Origin: Crocosphaera watsonii WH 8501
Lineage (GTDB): Bacteria; Cyanobacteriota; Cyanobacteriia; Cyanobacteriales; Microcystaceae
DNA length: 64,000 nucleotides
Assembly: GCF_000167195.1 (NCBI RefSeq)
Contig: NZ_AADV02000002.1
Span: 646,624-710,623 of the forward strand
Reading direction: 5' to 3'
Part shown: one piece after another, positions 18,453 to 28,298 of the stretch
Layout of the letters: each line of letters begins with the position of its first letter
Numbering within the stretch: position 1 is the first letter of the stretch
Translations under genes and position numbers: made by a program
The notes under the pieces: generated by a model
Told to the model about the DNA's origin: nothing
The model's database searches: none
What the model saw: only the letters and a program-made list of their open reading frames with translations

Positions 18453-18702
18453 AACACTTGTGTACTTTTTTAAGGTTTGCTTTACATAAGTTTACAATTA
18501 AACCGAATATTTTGCAGAAGGGCAAACTTAAGTGAAAACCTAGTCAGAGTCAACACAAGAAAGCATTTTTAATGGAGACAAAGTTACAATATGTTGAGAA
18601 ATGTGTACAATTTCATAGATACTCTCATAAGAGGGCAAGAGTCATGATAAATTCTATGGGGATAAGTTAATAAACCATTTAAAAGCCAGGAGGATTGTAT
18701 TG

Positions 18703-18900
18703 ATGATGGAAAAAGCCAATGCTATTGATTCTTTTTCTCAAGAAACCATGGGAGAATACGTTGCTCAATTACAACTACATATGACACTACAAGCTAAAAA
18801 TTTAGTTCCTAATTTAACCCACAGTGGTACTCCTAGACAGCAGCTACTCCAGGAAACCCAGGCAAGGGTTGAAAAGTTGGCTTCTCGTCACGGAATTTAA
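18703..18900 (+). CDS. Small conserved-type protein of unknown function
   Basis: About 65 residues, soluble, no Cys, with helical C-terminal half (TPRQQLLQETQARVEKLASRHGI). I do not recognise the family. The start is set by AGGAGG at 18688-18693, which is 9 bases before ATG 18703; ATG 18706 is also possible. A strong Shine-Dalgarno site and a terminator at 18923 support a real, separately transcribed gene. Confidence 0.7.
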   Translation: MMEKANAIDSFSQETMGEYVAQLQLHMTLQAKNLVPNLTHSGTPRQQLLQETQARVEKLASRHGI

Positions 18901-18922
18901 TTTTTAATGATAGTTTTGAGTA

Positions 18923-18953
18923 ACCCTACCCTCCAGACGGATAGGGTATTTTA
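18923..18953 (+). terminator. Terminator hairpin after the small gene
   Basis: ACCCTA pairs with TAGGGT, extended inward by CC/GG with one bulge, followed by ATTTTAA. It lies 23 bases after the stop codon. Confidence 0.7.
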
Positions 18954-19017
18954 ATGCGCTTTGATAAAAATATATAGCACTTCTCATACTTGTGAGGTAC
19001 AGAGTTTTCTAGTGTTA

Positions 19018-19056
19018 GGAGTTCGGAGTTCGGAGTTCGGAGTTCGGAGTTCGGAG
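19018..19056. repeat. Tandem heptamer repeat (GGAGTTC, five copies)
   Basis: Five perfect copies of the 7-mer GGAGTTC in an otherwise geneless stretch. This is a cyanobacterial short tandem repeat and not CRISPR, because there are no spacers. Confidence 0.85.
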
Positions 19057-19344
19057 GCGCGATATTAGGTGTACATATTGAGTCCGAGAAACGCTATAAA
19101 CAAATAGCTAAATCTACGGTAGCTAAACTAAACTTAAAAGTAGTTTAATTTTAGTTTAAGGATTAAATAATTTTAAGCAGTTATTATTGCAAGCATAAAA
19201 AAATAATTTTGTCAATTAGTATATGTATTTAAAATAAGATTTTTATTTATCTAAAATTTAGATATTTTCTATGAGGTAAAGAGTATATGAAAGTCCCTAT
19301 TCTATAAGTGGGTTATCGCTTATCGTCTAATAGTGATTAGAATT

Positions 19345-19518
19345 ATGAAAAAAAAGATCCCTAGAAGAGTTACTGACTTATATAATCTAATAATTGGACA
19401 GAATGGCTCGGGTTGTCTGAAAATAACAGATTCTCGATATAAATCTGTTACCTGGGAATTGTATTATCAAGACCATAATATTAATTATATAACTTTCTTG
19501 AGATTATCGAACGGCTAA
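19345..19518 (+). pseudogene. Remnant of a PatA-type response regulator, N-terminal stub
   Basis: The 57-61 residues (VTDLYNLIIGQNGSGCLKIT, WELYYQDHNINYITFLRL) resemble the start of the PatA N-terminal domain, which in cyanobacteria reads as a short helix, G-x-L-x-I strand and W-x-L-Y-x motif. The frame stops after LRLSNG, and the remaining domain and the receiver domain are absent before the next gene. Its place directly upstream of CheY-CheW-MCP-CheA is exactly where the PatA-type gene (pilG) normally sits. The start could be GTG 19333 or ATG 19345. The identification combines sequence resemblance with gene order. Confidence 0.55.
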
Positions 19519-19634
19519 CAAAAAAAAATCAGTCAAATCATCATAAACATCTTCTGTAAAATACCCTCAATTCAGTTACTTAAAAATAAAAATGTTAATT
19601 ATTAAAATCATTCCATATTAATGGAGGTACACCT

Positions 19635-20003
19635 ATGAAAACCATTTTAGTTGTTGACGACACCAATGCCCAAAGAAAACTAATTTCTGCATTATTAACC
19701 CATGCAGGATTTGAAACAGCCAACGTAGAGAGTGCAAAATTAGCCTGGGAATGGTTAGAAAACAATGACTTTCCCGATTTAATTATTCTAGATATTATTA
19801 TGCCCGAAGAAACAGGATTAGAACTATGCCGAAAAATTAGGGCTAACCCTAAGTGGAAAGATATTCCTATTGTTTTTTGTAGTTCAAAATCTGAAGAATT
19901 TGATCGGTTTTGGGCATTACATCAGGGAGGAAACGATTACATTACTAAACCCTTTGCTCCCAACGAACTAATTCATGCTGTTTCCAAATATATTACTGCT
20001 TAA
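19635..20003 (+). CDS. CheY-like single-domain response regulator (PilH-type)
   Basis: The 122-residue receiver domain has the acidic pair DD at residues 8-9, phospho-acceptor Asp53 in LIILDIIMPEE, a Ser in the switch position (CSSKS, 83-84) and Lys105 in ITKPF. No output domain follows. It likely takes phosphate from the CheA at 23170 and relays it to the pilus motors. The start has GGAGG (19622) about 8 bases upstream. It is the first intact gene of the operon; the CheW gene starts 8 bases after its stop. Confidence 0.92.
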   Translation: MKTILVVDDTNAQRKLISALLTHAGFETANVESAKLAWEWLENNDFPDLIILDIIMPEETGLELCRKIRANPKWKDIPIVFCSSKSEEFDRFWALHQGGNDYITKPFAPNELIHAVSKYITA

Positions 20004-20011
20004 CCAAGAAA

Positions 20012-20476
20012 ATGCAAAAAGATTATTTTAGTGTTGAACTGTCCCAATCAATTAATTTGGCTTTACCACTGGAAAATATGGGAACAGTGATACAAATTGA
20101 GCCAGAAAAAATATGCTTAGTTCCTGGAGTTTCCAATTATTTATTGGGGGTTATCAACCATCAAGTATCTTTACTATGGGTATTAGATACTGAGCAATTT
20201 TTTCAGATAGAATCTGATGGACATACCTGGAAACAATCCCTAACCGCTATTATCATGAAATCTTCTCTACCAGGAACACGGAAAAGAGTAGCTTTAGTTG
20301 TTAAAAAAATACAGGGAGTTTTGAATTTAAACACTGAGTCAGAACCGATCTTATCTAATTGTTTTTTATCCCCATTTCAATGTTTTCTCGATAAAATTGT
20401 CATTGATAATAACGCAGCTTTCGGTATTTTAGGCACAGACACTATCTTTAAAGTAATTCAAACTAAAGTTAATTAA
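20012..20476 (+). CDS. CheW-like coupling protein (PilI-type)
   Basis: The 154-residue protein has the CheW beta-barrel pattern: N-terminal LALPLENMGTVIQIEP, then VPGVSNYLLGVINHQVSLLWVLD, which matches the P-x-x-x-GxxNxRG region with NHQ in place of the usual NxRG, and a closing FGILGTDTIF. CheW links the MCP receptor to CheA. It is translated 8 bases after the CheY stop, so the two are co-transcribed and probably translationally coupled. Confidence 0.88.
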   Translation: MQKDYFSVELSQSINLALPLENMGTVIQIEPEKICLVPGVSNYLLGVINHQVSLLWVLDTEQFFQIESDGHTWKQSLTAIIMKSSLPGTRKRVALVVKKIQGVLNLNTESEPILSNCFLSPFQCFLDKIVIDNNAAFGILGTDTIFKVIQTKVN

Positions 20477-20553
20477 TATTTATTAATGATAACTACGAGC
20501 CTAAGAAAATACCTAATTAGCAATTACTCATATTATTAATAATCAGAAAAATA

Positions 20554-23130
20554 ATGCTAGATTTCCCTAACCGTTCTTTAAATTCTCAAGAATCTTCCCA
20601 AGAAGATAGTTCCAATAATCCAATCCCAGAAAATATTGATAGTAACGATTGCTTAACTTTAATCGTAGAAGCGACTAATTCAGAAAAAGCTGGAGATATT
20701 AATAAGGCAATTTCAATCTATCGTCAAGTTATTCAAGCTGATAAAGAAGGAACCTACAAAGCTATTGCTCAAAAAGCCTTAGCTACTCTTGAAACTTTTA
20801 CCAAAGAAAATTATCATGCTCAGAATAAAGATGAGATTCAATCAAGTATAGATGATAAGAAAATTCAATCACTTCCTCTGCACAAAAGATTATTAAAATG
20901 CTTTTATGATTTACCGATTCAAACTAAACAGTTAGCTGTTTTATTAACTTCAGAAGTTGGTTCTATTTTAACTTTAGTCGGTGTTGGTGCAGTTTTAATT
21001 GTTGCTAATGGTCGATTTCAATTAGTTAATCAAGCAAAATCAGAACTAAAAGTTGCTGAAATTAACTATAACCTGAAAATTGAACAAATGGAGTTGACAT
21101 TTGATAGTCAGGCTAATAACTTAGGAATAATTGAAGCAGCAGAAACACAACAAGCAACCGGTCAAGTTTTGACAACTTTAGCCAATGAACTTCATAAGCA
21201 AAAACTAGAATTAGTTAAATTGGTTGATAAAGAAGGGATGATAATCGCTACGGGAAAAATAACGGTAAATAAAACATCTTTTGATCCCTATGGATTAGTT
21301 ACAAAAGCACTTCAAACAGGAAAAAAAAGTAAATTTACTGAAATTATTTCTTATGGCGAGTTAGCTAAAGAAAATAGCTTTGCTGCTAAAATGTTGGCTC
21401 AAGATATAGATATTAATACTGAGGCAAAGCCTGAGTTTTTGAGCCGTTACACTATTACACCGATTCGTAATGGGACAGCTGAAATTGTTGGAGCCTTGAT
21501 TTCTGGAGATGTAGTTAAACAGCCTATTGTTAATAATACACTAACTGCATTTAATAATGGTTATAGTGGCGTTTATTTATACAAAGAATCGGGGGATTTT
21601 AGCTTAGCAACAGCCCAATTACTTAATTCTCGGGGAGTTATTACCCAAAATCCTAATCTGCCAAATAATAAAATCTTAGAAAAAGCCATTGATGCTCAAG
21701 GAGAAGTAGTTACTAAGGTTATAAACATTAATAACAAACCCCATACAGTAGCAGCCAAAGCATTATTTAATTATGAAAATAAACCCATCGGAGTTCTATT
21801 AAGAGGAACCCCTCATAAGGCTTTAAATACATTAATATTACAAAGTCTCAGTCTTCAAGCTATTGCTGCATTATTGGCTATAGTGGCTAGTGTTATTTTA
21901 GCCAAACTACTAGGTCAAGCTATTCTTAAACCCCTTAATCAATTAAGAGAAATAACCACAGAATTTTCATCAGGAAATCGTCAGGTTAGAGCAGAAAAAT
22001 TTGCCAATGATGAAATGGGAGAACTAGCAACAACTTTTAATATCATGGCTGATAGTATTGTGGCCTCGGAAGCAGAACTATCTTACTACGGGGAGCAACA
22101 AGAAAAAGAATCAGAAAATCAGAGAAAAGCTCGAGAAAATCTACAACAAGAAGTGATTAAAATGTTGTTAGATATTGAAGAAGCACAGCAGGGTAATTTA
22201 GCGGTTGAAGCTCAAGTTACAGATGGGGTTGTCGGCTCAGTAGCAGATGCTTTTAACATTACTATTCGTAGTCTTCGTGACTTAGTTTCTCAAGTTAAAA
22301 ATGTTTCCTACGAAGTCAATGATTTAGTATTAGAAAAGGAAAAAGAATTTAAAAATCTTTCTCAGGCAGCTATTAATCAAGCTCAAGAAATTAACCAAGT
22401 TTTTGCAGGGGTTGCCGATATCAATAACTCGATTCAAAGCGTAGCTAACTCAACTCAAGAAGCAGCTAGTATTGCTAAATTAGCTCGTCAACAAGCCCAA
22501 GAAGGTGATATCGCAATGAATCAGACAGTTAATAGTATTCAAAAAATTCGCGGCTCCGTGGCCGGAACAGCTAAAAAACTGAAGAAATTGGCAGAATCTT
22601 CCCAAGAAATTTCGCAAATTGTGACAATTATCTCTTCAATTTCTGAGAAAACCAATGTGTTAGCTTTTAACGCCTCTATTGAAGCATCAAGAGCAGGGGA
22701 ACACGGGCAAGGGTTTAAGACAGTTTCCGAAGAAGTTAGTCGTTTAGCCACCAAAGTAAATGAAGCCACCCAAGATATTCAATATCTTGTAGAAACCATA
22801 CAAGAAGATACTTCTTTGGTATTAGAAGATATGGAAAAGAGTACCACAGAAGTTGTCACAGGGACGCAGTTAATTCGTCAAACCCAAGAAATTTTACAAG
22901 GTTTAGCTGTAACTAGCGAAAATATCGATGACTATCTACAACAGATTACTCAAAACACTGGGGAACAAACCCACGCTTCTCAACAAATTAATCAGAAAAT
23001 ACACGAAATTGCTGATATCTCTCAAAACACTTCATCAGAAGCAGAAAACGTTGTTAAATCTCTTCATGATTTAGTTGAAGAAATGAAGGTTTTACAGATA
23101 TCTGTAGAGAAGTTCCGCTTACAAGCTTAG
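20554..23130 (+). CDS. Methyl-accepting chemotaxis protein (PilJ-type)
   Basis: The 858-residue receptor has an acidic, TPR-like N-terminal segment (AGDINKAISIYRQVIQ, about residues 45-75). A first membrane segment is at about 125-150 (LLTSEVGSILTLVGVGAVLIV), followed by an extracytoplasmic sensor of some 270 residues. A second membrane segment is at about 430-450, then a HAMP linker (ILKPLNQLREITTEF...DEMGELATTFN). A coiled-coil signalling domain has the hairpin tip NVLAFNASIEASRAGEHGQGF at about 700-720. No GAF/phytochrome chromophore domain is seen, which favours PilJ over the PixJ photoreceptor. The N-terminal TPR-like cytoplasmic extension is typical of cyanobacterial PilJ homologues. 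Confidence 0.92.
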   Translation: MLDFPNRSLNSQESSQEDSSNNPIPENIDSNDCLTLIVEATNSEKAGDINKAISIYRQVIQADKEGTYKAIAQKALATLETFTKENYHAQNKDEIQSSIDDKKIQSLPLHKRLLKCFYDLPIQTKQLAVLLTSEVGSILTLVGVGAVLIVANGRFQLVNQAKSELKVAEINYNLKIEQMELTFDSQANNLGIIEAAETQQATGQVLTTLANELHKQKLELVKLVDKEGMIIATGKITVNKTSFDPYGLVTKALQTGKKSKFTEIISYGELAKENSFAAKMLAQDIDINTEAKPEFLSRYTITPIRNGTAEIVGALISGDVVKQPIVNNTLTAFNNGYSGVYLYKESGDFSLATAQLLNSRGVITQNPNLPNNKILEKAIDAQGEVVTKVININNKPHTVAAKALFNYENKPIGVLLRGTPHKALNTLILQSLSLQAIAALLAIVASVILAKLLGQAILKPLNQLREITTEFSSGNRQVRAEKFANDEMGELATTFNIMADSIVASEAELSYYGEQQEKESENQRKARENLQQEVIKMLLDIEEAQQGNLAVEAQVTDGVVGSVADAFNITIRSLRDLVSQVKNVSYEVNDLVLEKEKEFKNLSQAAINQAQEINQVFAGVADINNSIQSVANSTQEAASIAKLARQQAQEGDIAMNQTVNSIQKIRGSVAGTAKKLKKLAESSQEISQIVTIISSISEKTNVLAFNASIEASRAGEHGQGFKTVSEEVSRLATKVNEATQDIQYLVETIQEDTSLVLEDMEKSTTEVVTGTQLIRQTQEILQGLAVTSENIDDYLQQITQNTGEQTHASQQINQKIHEIADISQNTSSEAENVVKSLHDLVEEMKVLQISVEKFRLQA

Positions 23131-23169
23131 ATTTTTTTATTGTTATTAAGATTACAAATTGAGGAAAAT

Positions 23170-25515
23170 ATGAAATTTGAACTAGATGAAATTACCCTTG
23201 CTGAAATGACGAAAGAAGCCCGTCAATGCTTTTTAGACGAAGATGCACCCGAATATATTTGCGTATTAAACACGGAGATAGAAAAAGGGTACGAAAATGC
23301 TAATTTTACTGAATTATTACGAGCGGCACATTCCTTAAAAGGCGGTGCAGGAATAGCTCAGTTATTTAGCATTATGGAATTGTCTCATAGTTTTGAGGAC
23401 ATTGTAGCAATTATCCAAAAACTGCCTAATTCTCGTACTGAAGAAGCTTGGGTTTTATTAGAGTTTATTGTTAATGAGATAACAATTTTATTACATCAGG
23501 CAGAGGGAGACGAAGAAATATTTGTTGATGCTAAATTATTAAAAAAATTAGCTGATTTTATTGATTCATATTCGGCTACAGCTACTAATATAATTCCTGA
23601 GAAAAAGCCTCAGAATATCGAGGTCAAATCAGAACCTGAGCCAGTAAATAATAGTATTAATTCGGCAAATTATCAAGAAGATTCTCTATCATCTTCTAAT
23701 CTACGGATTTCTTTAGAAAGGTTAGAATTAATGACGAATGAGGTAGAAGAATTATTAGTTATTCGAGAAAGATTAAGGTTAAGACAACAACAACTATCTC
23801 AAGTAACCCGAAAAATACGCAGTATATCTCGTCAACTTGAACCGATTCAAGAACAAGTACAAAATTTTTATAATCAGTTAGCGATCGCTCCCGCTTCGAT
23901 CGCACCCCAGAATCAACAAGAATTTGATAGTTTAGAATTAGATCGCTACACAGAAATTCATATTAGCTTACAAACATTTCAGGAATTAATGCTTCAATTT
24001 CAGGAAAATTATGCTGATTTAAAATTCATTAATCAAGACGTTTCTGATAATTTAGATGGACTTGAGACTAATGTTGATTCTCTTTATGGAAATGTAACCC
24101 AATCTCGATTAGTACCTTTTAGAACTATTGGTCAACGATTTTTCCCTCAAGTACAATCCTTAGCTTATCGATGTAATAAATCCGTTAATTTATTAATTGA
24201 GGGAGAAGAGGTATTAATTGATAAAATTTTGTTAGAACAATTACAAACTCCTTTATCCCATCTCATCAATAATGCTCTTTCCCACGGCATTGAATTACCA
24301 TCAGAAAGATTAGCTCATCATAAACCAGAACAGGCTAATATTAAATTGTACGCTAGTATTGATAATCATCAATTAAAGATTCTTATCCAAGACGACGGAC
24401 AAGGAATTGATTTATATAAAGTTTATCAAAAAGCAAAAGAAAAAGGGCTTATTTCTTCTAAATTAACCTTTGATAAGTTATCTCAAGAAGCGATTCTAGA
24501 ATGGATTTTTCATCCAAACTTCTCTACTGTTGATATGGCTAGTGAACTCTCAGAAAGAGGAGTTGGCTTAGATATTGTTCGTAATAAGATACAAAAATTA
24601 AGAGGAACAATTGAAGTTAAAAGTGAGGACCAAAAAGGAACAACTTTTACTATTAATATTCCTCTCAATCTCAACTTTATGTCCCTATTGTTTATTCGCT
24701 GGCAAAATCGTCTTTTTGCTTTACCTACTTCTAGCGTTTTAGAAACAACTTCAGTATCAGAATTAGTCTGGGATCAAGTCGATGCTTCTCGGGTTAAGTG
24801 GAGAAATCAATGGATTCCTGTGCTACAGATATCTCAATTACTATCTGATAAAAATAGTTGTCATCTTTCTATTAAATCTAAAGTTGGACTAATTTTAGAA
24901 AGTTCTTCTCATCCCTTTTTAGTGATGGTAGATAACTTGCTCAGTGAAGAAAAATTGTTGGTTAAAGCCTTCGATGAAACCGTAATTCTCCCGACTTACT
25001 TACTAGGATGTACAATTTTAGGAGGAGGGGAAATTGTTCCTGTTATTTCGCCTCAAGCTTTTACTGTTTTCTCAGAGACAAAATCTAATTTATTATCCCA
25101 AGGAAATAGACTCAACTCCCTCAACAGAAAAGGAACAATTTTAGTTGCAGAAGACTCGGTTGCTACACGACGTTTACTAGCAAGAATTTTAGAAAAAGTC
25201 GGGTTTAATGTTATTCTCTGTCGTGATGGACAAGAAGCTGTAGAAAAATTAGAACTTCATCAGGGTGGAGTGGATCTAATTATTTCTGATGTAGAAATGC
25301 CCCGTCTTAATGGGTTTGAACTACTCGAAATAGTCCGTTCTCAACCACAGTATGCCCATATTCCTGTGATTATGGCAACATCTAGAACCGGCAAACGTCA
25401 TCGAGAGCAGGGAACAGAATTAGGGGCTAATGCCTATTTAGGGAAGCCCATTCTTGCTAAAACTTTGCTCAAAACCATTGAATCTTTTTTGACAGTTGAG
25501 CAGCCAATTAATTAA
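23170..25515 (+). CDS. Hybrid CheA histidine kinase with C-terminal receiver (PilL-type)
   Basis: ATG 23170 is chosen because GAGG lies 6 bases upstream; an upstream start at 23140 has none. The 781-residue protein has, in order: an Hpt domain with phospho-His54 (RAAHSLKGGAG), an acidic linker, a dimerisation helix pair, and an HATPase domain. The kinase shows the N box LINNALSHGIE, G1 DDGQGID, F box FHPNFST and G2 ERGVGLDIV. A CheW-like domain (RLFALPTSSV) and a receiver (ILVAEDSVATRR, IISDVEMPR, LGKPI) follow. It phosphorylates the CheY and its own receiver. It is last in the operon. Confidence 0.93.
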   Translation: MKFELDEITLAEMTKEARQCFLDEDAPEYICVLNTEIEKGYENANFTELLRAAHSLKGGAGIAQLFSIMELSHSFEDIVAIIQKLPNSRTEEAWVLLEFIVNEITILLHQAEGDEEIFVDAKLLKKLADFIDSYSATATNIIPEKKPQNIEVKSEPEPVNNSINSANYQEDSLSSSNLRISLERLELMTNEVEELLVIRERLRLRQQQLSQVTRKIRSISRQLEPIQEQVQNFYNQLAIAPASIAPQNQQEFDSLELDRYTEIHISLQTFQELMLQFQENYADLKFINQDVSDNLDGLETNVDSLYGNVTQSRLVPFRTIGQRFFPQVQSLAYRCNKSVNLLIEGEEVLIDKILLEQLQTPLSHLINNALSHGIELPSERLAHHKPEQANIKLYASIDNHQLKILIQDDGQGIDLYKVYQKAKEKGLISSKLTFDKLSQEAILEWIFHPNFSTVDMASELSERGVGLDIVRNKIQKLRGTIEVKSEDQKGTTFTINIPLNLNFMSLLFIRWQNRLFALPTSSVLETTSVSELVWDQVDASRVKWRNQWIPVLQISQLLSDKNSCHLSIKSKVGLILESSSHPFLVMVDNLLSEEKLLVKAFDETVILPTYLLGCTILGGGEIVPVISPQAFTVFSETKSNLLSQGNRLNSLNRKGTILVAEDSVATRRLLARILEKVGFNVILCRDGQEAVEKLELHQGGVDLIISDVEMPRLNGFELLEIVRSQPQYAHIPVIMATSRTGKRHREQGTELGANAYLGKPILAKTLLKTIESFLTVEQPIN

Positions 25516-25522
25516 AGAAGTT

Positions 25523-25984
25523 TTAACTGCATTCTAATCTATAAGTCTCTTCTGCCACCCGTTTTAATCTTCTTAATTGTGCTTTCATATCGTTTTTCGT
25601 CCAGGAAGCAGCAAATTGATTGAACCCCCAACTTACCAAGGGGTTAGGAACTTGAAATTCAAAACGATTAATTAGTTTCGTTCCTGCTTCAGTAGGTTGA
25701 CATTCCCAGCGATCGCTTCCTTTAAAAAATCCAGTAAACTGCCAGACAATTAACCCAGGTTCCCGTTCAATTACATGACTAATTAAAGTAGGATTAACTA
25801 AAGGGATTTTAATAATAAAGCGACTTCTTCCCCCAATTTCTGTACTCCATTCTCGGATGGGTTCGCACTTCAAGGCCGGATTTAACCAACGGTGCATTAA
25901 GTCTAAATCCGTAATACGACGTTCAACCATTGTCGCACTGGCCTTAATGAGAATAGCTTGTTCAAAAATTTGGGTTGAGGACAT
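25523..25984 (-). CDS. SRPBCC (START-like) family protein
   Basis: The 153-residue protein begins MSSTQIFEQAILIKASATMV, a first beta strand followed by the short helices of the helix-grip fold (ERRITDLDLMHRWLNPALKC). Strands and a long C-terminal helix (WTKNDMKAQLRRLKRVAEET) follow. Such proteins bind hydrophobic ligands in a cavity; polyketide-cyclase-like members are common in cyanobacteria. A longer frame to 26113 exists, but it would overlap the divergent alcohol dehydrogenase start, so 25984 is preferred. Confidence 0.8.
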   Translation of the reverse strand: MSSTQIFEQAILIKASATMVERRITDLDLMHRWLNPALKCEPIREWSTEIGGRSRFIIKIPLVNPTLISHVIEREPGLIVWQFTGFFKGSDRWECQPTEAGTKLINRFEFQVPNPLVSWGFNQFAASWTKNDMKAQLRRLKRVAEETYRLECS

Positions 25985-26057
25985 AATTAAGTAAATATCA
26001 AGACAGTATCTTATAATTAATTTTACAATATCTAAATTAAAAACTAGCGATCCAATT

Positions 26058-26249
26058 ATGAAAGGACTTTGGTTAGAAAAGCAGCAATTACAATTAAAAA
26101 GTGATCTTCCCATTCCTCAACCAACCACCGATGAAGCATTGGTTAAAGTGCTACAAGCTGGCATTTGTAACACTGATTTGGAGTTGCTACGGGGTTATTA
26201 TCCTTATCAGGGAATTCTTGGCCACGAATTTGTTGGCGTTGTTGAACAA
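26058..26249 (+). pseudogene. Zinc-type alcohol dehydrogenase (MDR), N-terminal stub
   Basis: The 64 codons from ATG 26058 (MKGLWLEKQQLQLKSD, then AGICNTDLELLRGYYP and GILGHEFVGVVE) match the start of medium-chain dehydrogenases, including the zinc-ligand Cys in GICNTD and the His-Glu of GHE. The 2.2-kb IS then interrupts it. No dehydrogenase sequence follows on the far side (28427 onward), so the remaining 270 or so codons are gone. Confidence 0.85.
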
Positions 26250-26383
26250 TTGGACTTTGGATAAAAAACAATTGTTAGCGTAAATTTTACGCTAAACATA
26301 TCTCCAGAGCTAAAATAGAGAATTAAGGTGATTTTAAAAACTCTCTTTCCATCTTTTTAGGGGATTTTAAATATTAAATAGCT

Positions 26384-26797
26384 TCATTCAGTTTCGGTTC
26401 CAATATAGATATCTAAGTAGCTTTCAGTTAGAGATTGAATGACTCGTTCTAATTCATCAATGAGATTTCTTCTAGTGAGTTTTTCTACAGCATCAATATG
26501 AGCAGAACTTCCGGCTCGTCCTAAATATTTATATTTGGTTTTTTTCTCATTATTAGTGGCCATAGGAAAAATTGATTCAGCAGCCTGTAGTTTGTAATAC
26601 CAGTAGATTGTTCCCTTTCCATTAACCTGATAACGAATAATATGACAATTAGCTGGTGCTACTTCCCCTTCCCGTTCAATTTTCTTTATTTTCTGTTTAA
26701 GAGAGCGAATTAGACTCTTAATTTGTTTGGCTCTCAGGTGGACATCTTGACTGGTCTTAAGTTCGGAATGTGATGACATTAGCCTTAACTGTAACAA
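26384..26797 (-). CDS. IS passenger protein of unknown function (copy 2)
   Basis: 137 residues, the same protein as in copy 1, despite several silent base differences between the copies, for example in codons near 26594 and 26623. Preservation at the protein level in both copies suggests the passenger is useful to the element. It has a basic coiled-coil N-terminus and the KYLGRAGSSAHIDAVEKL block; no catalytic motif was identified. Confidence 0.75.
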   Translation of the reverse strand: MLQLRLMSSHSELKTSQDVHLRAKQIKSLIRSLKQKIKKIEREGEVAPANCHIIRYQVNGKGTIYWYYKLQAAESIFPMATNNEKKTKYKYLGRAGSSAHIDAVEKLTRRNLIDELERVIQSLTESYLDIYIGTETE

Positions 26798-26813
26798 ACA
26801 ACCTCTTTTGATG

Positions 26814-26834
26814 TTAGCTTATATATTCCGCTAA
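26814..26834. promoter_or_regulatory. Candidate operator between passenger and transposase, copy 2
   Basis: The counterpart of 9075-9095, with one arm changed (TTAGCT...CGCTAA). It lies between starts at 26797 and 26859. The mutation could weaken control in this copy. Confidence 0.45.
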
Positions 26835-26858
26835 TTTATAAGGTAATAAATTTTAAAA

Positions 26859-28298
26859 ATGACCAAAAATGAAACGGCTACGTCTGTCGAGGAATTCCTG
26901 GTGTGGAGGTCTAACCTCTTCCAAGGACTAAAAGCTAGAAAAGAAACTATTATAGAATTACTCGATGCCCTCTCCAGTAACCAACAAGCTCACTCAGTCG
27001 TTGAATTGTCTCTCAATCCTTTATTTAGAAGAGATTATAACAGTTTATATAGAGGAATTCAAGAGTTTTTACCCACTCAAACTGACCCTAATTATGAACA
27101 GAGAATTGAGACTTTATTTTCAGCGGTATCGAGAACAATTCCTCCCACTTCAAAACATTATAACTTATTTGGTATTGACACAACTCCCTGTCCACGACGG
27201 TTTGCCGAAACGTTAGCGGATAAAACCTTTATTCATTACCCCAATCCAATTAAGGGAAATAAACCCATTAATATTGGACATTGTTATTCCGTTGTCTGCG
27301 CTTTACCTGACCAAATAGACACAGAAAAAGTCCCTTGGGCTGTCCCCTTATCAGGAGAGCGAGTCCCCTCTAAACATAAAGGAGTAAATCAAGGCAATCA
27401 ACAACTAAAAAAAATCTGGCAAAGTTCTTTATTTTCTGATAAATTATCTGTCTTAGTGGCTGATAGTGACTACAGCCAAAAGGATTTTATTGGGGAACAA
27501 GTTAAGCATGAAGACGTAGTTACTATTACAAGAGTTAGAAGTGACCGAGTTTTTTATCGTCAATTTATTCGGGACCCAAATCAAGCCAAAACTTCGGGAC
27601 ATCCCCGTTGGTATGGGGATAAATTTGACCTTAAAGATGACCAAACTTGGACTGAACCTGATGAAGTTCATCATGTTCCCTTTACAACGAAAAAAGGTCG
27701 TCAATTAACAGTGACTATTTCGGGATGGAAACAGATGTTAATGAGAGGAACTAAAAACTATAAAATGAACAATCACCCCTTTACTTTACTCCAGATTGTT
27801 GTCAGAGATCAAGAAAGAAATAGTATTTGGAAACCTATGTGGCTTATTGTTATTGGTTCTCGGCGCGATGAGTTAAGTTTAGTTGATTGTTATCAGTGTT
27901 ATCGACAACGTTATGACATGGAACATCTTTTTCGATTTGGTAAACAAAGATTATTGATGACATCTTATTTAACTCCCGATGTACATCATGAAGAAAATTG
28001 GTTTAAACTAACACTTCTTTCTTATGTAAATTTGTGGGCTGCCAGAAAATTAGCTGTGGTTTTACCCCGTGATTGGGAACAGTATTTGAAGACTAATAAA
28101 TCCATCAAAATCACCCCTAGTCTAGTTCAAAGAGACTTTTCAAGAATAATTACGACCTTGGGGACTTTCGCCAAATTTCCCAAACGTCGAGGTTTTTCTT
28201 CCGGACGTATTAAAGGTTACAAAAAAGCCCCACGAACTCGTCATGATGTTATCAAGAAAGGGAGCAAAAAATCAACTGAAAACTTAAAAGCTCCTTAG
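26859..28298 (+). CDS. Transposase of 2.2-kb IS, intact
   Basis: The 479-residue protein has candidate catalytic acids in FGIDTTPCPRRF and LSVLVADSDYSQ, and in the C-terminal part MEHLFRFGKQRLLMTSYLTP, an IS4/IS701-like YREK-region arrangement. It cuts and pastes the element by a DDE mechanism. A Lys/Arg-rich tail ends the protein (KGYKKAPRTRHDVIKKGSKK). The exact IS family is not certain. It is divergent from the passenger gene. Confidence 0.85.
   Translation: MTKNETATSVEEFLVWRSNLFQGLKARKETIIELLDALSSNQQAHSVVELSLNPLFRRDYNSLYRGIQEFLPTQTDPNYEQRIETLFSAVSRTIPPTSKHYNLFGIDTTPCPRRFAETLADKTFIHYPNPIKGNKPINIGHCYSVVCALPDQIDTEKVPWAVPLSGERVPSKHKGVNQGNQQLKKIWQSSLFSDKLSVLVADSDYSQKDFIGEQVKHEDVVTITRVRSDRVFYRQFIRDPNQAKTSGHPRWYGDKFDLKDDQTWTEPDEVHHVPFTTKKGRQLTVTISGWKQMLMRGTKNYKMNNHPFTLLQIVVRDQERNSIWKPMWLIVIGSRRDELSLVDCYQCYRQRYDMEHLFRFGKQRLLMTSYLTPDVHHEENWFKLTLLSYVNLWAARKLAVVLPRDWEQYLKTNKSIKITPSLVQRDFSRIITTLGTFAKFPKRRGFSSGRIKGYKKAPRTRHDVIKKGSKKSTENLKAP

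Noticed and set aside
19018..19056. CRISPR-like repeats
   Set aside because: Direct 7-mers with no spacers; the same holds for the 2864 tract.
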